Assembly (NCBI GenBank): GCA_011772595.1
Contig: WVZH01000217.1
Span: 4,385 to 10,439 of the forward strand
Length of the DNA: 6,055 bases
Origin: Anaerolineales bacterium
GTDB taxonomy: Bacteria > Chloroflexota > Anaerolineae > Anaerolineales > E44-bin32
Direction of reading: 5' to 3'
Part shown: in pieces, positions 5,103 through 6,055 of the stretch
How positions within the stretch are numbered: the stretch's first letter is position 1
Layout: every line of letters starts with the position of its first letter
Position numbers and translations under genes: made by a program
The notes under the pieces: generated by a model
What the model was told of the DNA's origin: nothing
Databases searched by the model: none
Seen by the model: only the letters and a program-made list of their open reading frames with translations

Positions 5103-6055
5103 ATGACAGCTAAGCAACTCGCATTTTCGGAAGACGCCCGACGGCGTCTAAAAGCCGGTGTTGACATTTTGGCCACTGCAGTGGCTACGACACTGGGTCC
5201 TAAGGGGCGCAACGTGGCCTTGGATCGAAAATTCGGTTCTCCGACGATCACTCACGACGGTGTGACCGTCGCCAAGGAGATCGAGTTGGAGGATCCTTAT
5301 GAAAACATGGGCGCCCAACTCCTGAAGGAAGCCGCGACAAAGACGAACGACATCGCTGGTGACGGCACAACGACCTCGACCGTGCTGGCGCACGCCATCG
5401 TTACCGATGGGTTGAAGAGTTTGGCTGCGGGTTCAAACCCCATGCTGCTCAAGCGCGGCATTCTGGCTGCCTCCAAATCTGCATCTGACGCCATTGGAAA
5501 GCAGGCAATCGAGGTGACCACCAAGGAAGAGATCGCTTCCGTCGCCGCCATTTCTGCGCAGGATCGCGAGATCGGCGAGTTGATCGCCGAGGTGATGGAT
5601 AAGGTGGGCAAGGATGGGGTCATCACGGTCGAAGAGTCGAAAGGCCTCGAGTTCGAGACTGAATACGTCGAAGGCATGCAATTCGACCGCGGCTATATCT
5701 CACCCTACTTTGTAACCGATCCCGAACAAATGGAAGCCAACATCGAAGAACCCTACATTCTGATCCACGACAAGAAGATCTCGGCTGCCACAGACATCGT
5801 CCCGATTCTTGAGAAATTGGTTCAGATCGGCAAGCGTGAATTGGTGGTGATCGCTGAGGATATTGACGGCGAGGCGCTGGCGACCTTGGTGCTGAATAGG
5901 TTGCGCGGCATGCTCAACGTCGTGGCGGTGAAAGCGCCAGGTTTTGGCGATCGACGCAAGGCTATGCTCCAGGATATCGCCATACTCACCGGCGGAACCG
6001 TGATCACGGAGGAACTGGGTCGTAAGCTGGAATCGGTCACCATCAACGACCTGGG
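5103..6055 (+). CDS. groEL: Chaperonin GroEL (Cpn60), N-terminal part (truncated by window edge)
   Basis: There are 317 complete codons from the ATG, open at the right edge; the full protein is normally about 540 aa. Residues 29-37 are [18 protein letters not shown] (51-59) contains D52, and [12 protein letters not shown] (85-96) contains D87; both aspartates are ATP-binding/hydrolysis residues at E. coli numbering. The apical domain begins near 190, with RGYISPYF (196-203) matching the E. coli substrate-binding Tyr/Phe positions offset by one, then [14 protein letters not shown] (252-265) and [18 protein letters not shown] (276-293). The start is supported by the AGAGGAG site and by the family's short 'M-x-AK' N-terminus. 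GroEL forms the double-ring folding chamber working with GroES, encoded just upstream. GroEL also tunes HrcA, closing the feedback loop on the CIRCE site. All key residues in the visible part are intact. Confidence 0.99.
   Translation, partial: MTAKQLAFSEDARRRLKAGVDILATAVATTLGPKGRNVALDRKFGSPTITHDGVTVAKEIELEDPYENMGAQLLKEAATKTNDIAGDGTTTSTVLAHAIVTDGLKSLAAGSNPMLLKRGILAASKSASDAIGKQAIEVTTKEEIASVAAISAQDREIGELIAEVMDKVGKDGVITVEESKGLEFETEYVEGMQFDRGYISPYFVTDPEQMEANIEEPYILIHDKKISAATDIVPILEKLVQIGKRELVVIAEDIDGEALATLVLNRLRGMLNVVAVKAPGFGDRRKAMLQDIAILTGGTVITEELGRKLESVTINDL

Noticed and set aside
5297..6046. Several long minus-strand frames opposite groEL
   Set aside because: They are antisense shadows of a highly conserved gene, caused by its codon bias.

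Overview
The window looks like a chromosomal segment of a Chloroflexota bacterium, probably Anaerolineae-like. This is an inference from three things: the GroES/GroEL sequences behind a CIRCE element, single-pass TPR proteins with Pro/Thr-rich 'TPTPT' linkers, and a DUF5666-like domain. No rRNA or other decisive marker is present, so the phylum is a moderate-confidence call.

Layout, left to right. (1) Positions 273 down to 1, minus strand: the N-terminal 91 codons of a CopD-like membrane protein, starting at TTG and running off the left edge. (2) 1358-291, minus strand: a membrane-anchored TPR-like protein of 355 aa, 17 nt upstream of the CopD-like gene and probably co-transcribed with it. 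(3) 1359-1669: a 311-bp divergent intergenic region. It holds a TATAAT -10 box so close to the minus-strand ATG that the transcript may be leaderless, an 18-bp palindrome with the TGTGA-N6-TCACA pattern of CRP-family sites, and a strong extended -10 promoter for the plus-strand genes. (4) 1670-2959 and 2975-4627, plus strand: two tandem, clearly paralogous membrane-anchored TPR proteins (429 and 550 aa) separated by 15 nt. The second carries a DUF5666-like beta domain inserted within its TPR array. (5) 4624-6055, plus strand: a sigma70-type promoter whose -35 box overlaps the stop codon of the preceding gene, a perfect and extended CIRCE inverted repeat, groES (99 aa) and the first 317 codons of groEL, which runs off the right edge.

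How the parts may work together. groES-groEL is a standard HrcA/CIRCE-controlled chaperonin operon. The three TPR proteins share one design: basic cytoplasmic N-terminus, one membrane helix, Pro/Thr-rich linker or tail, TPR repeats outside the membrane, and cysteines only on the outer side in even numbers (4, 2 and 6). This suggests envelope scaffold or assembly proteins, but no substrate or partner can be read from the sequence. The tandem pair also shares a C-terminal module outside the TPRs, with a YYTYG motif and a cysteine pair exactly 31 residues apart in both proteins. That module and the DUF5666-like insertion are the least ordinary things in the window. No mobile element, CRISPR array, tRNA or rRNA was seen.
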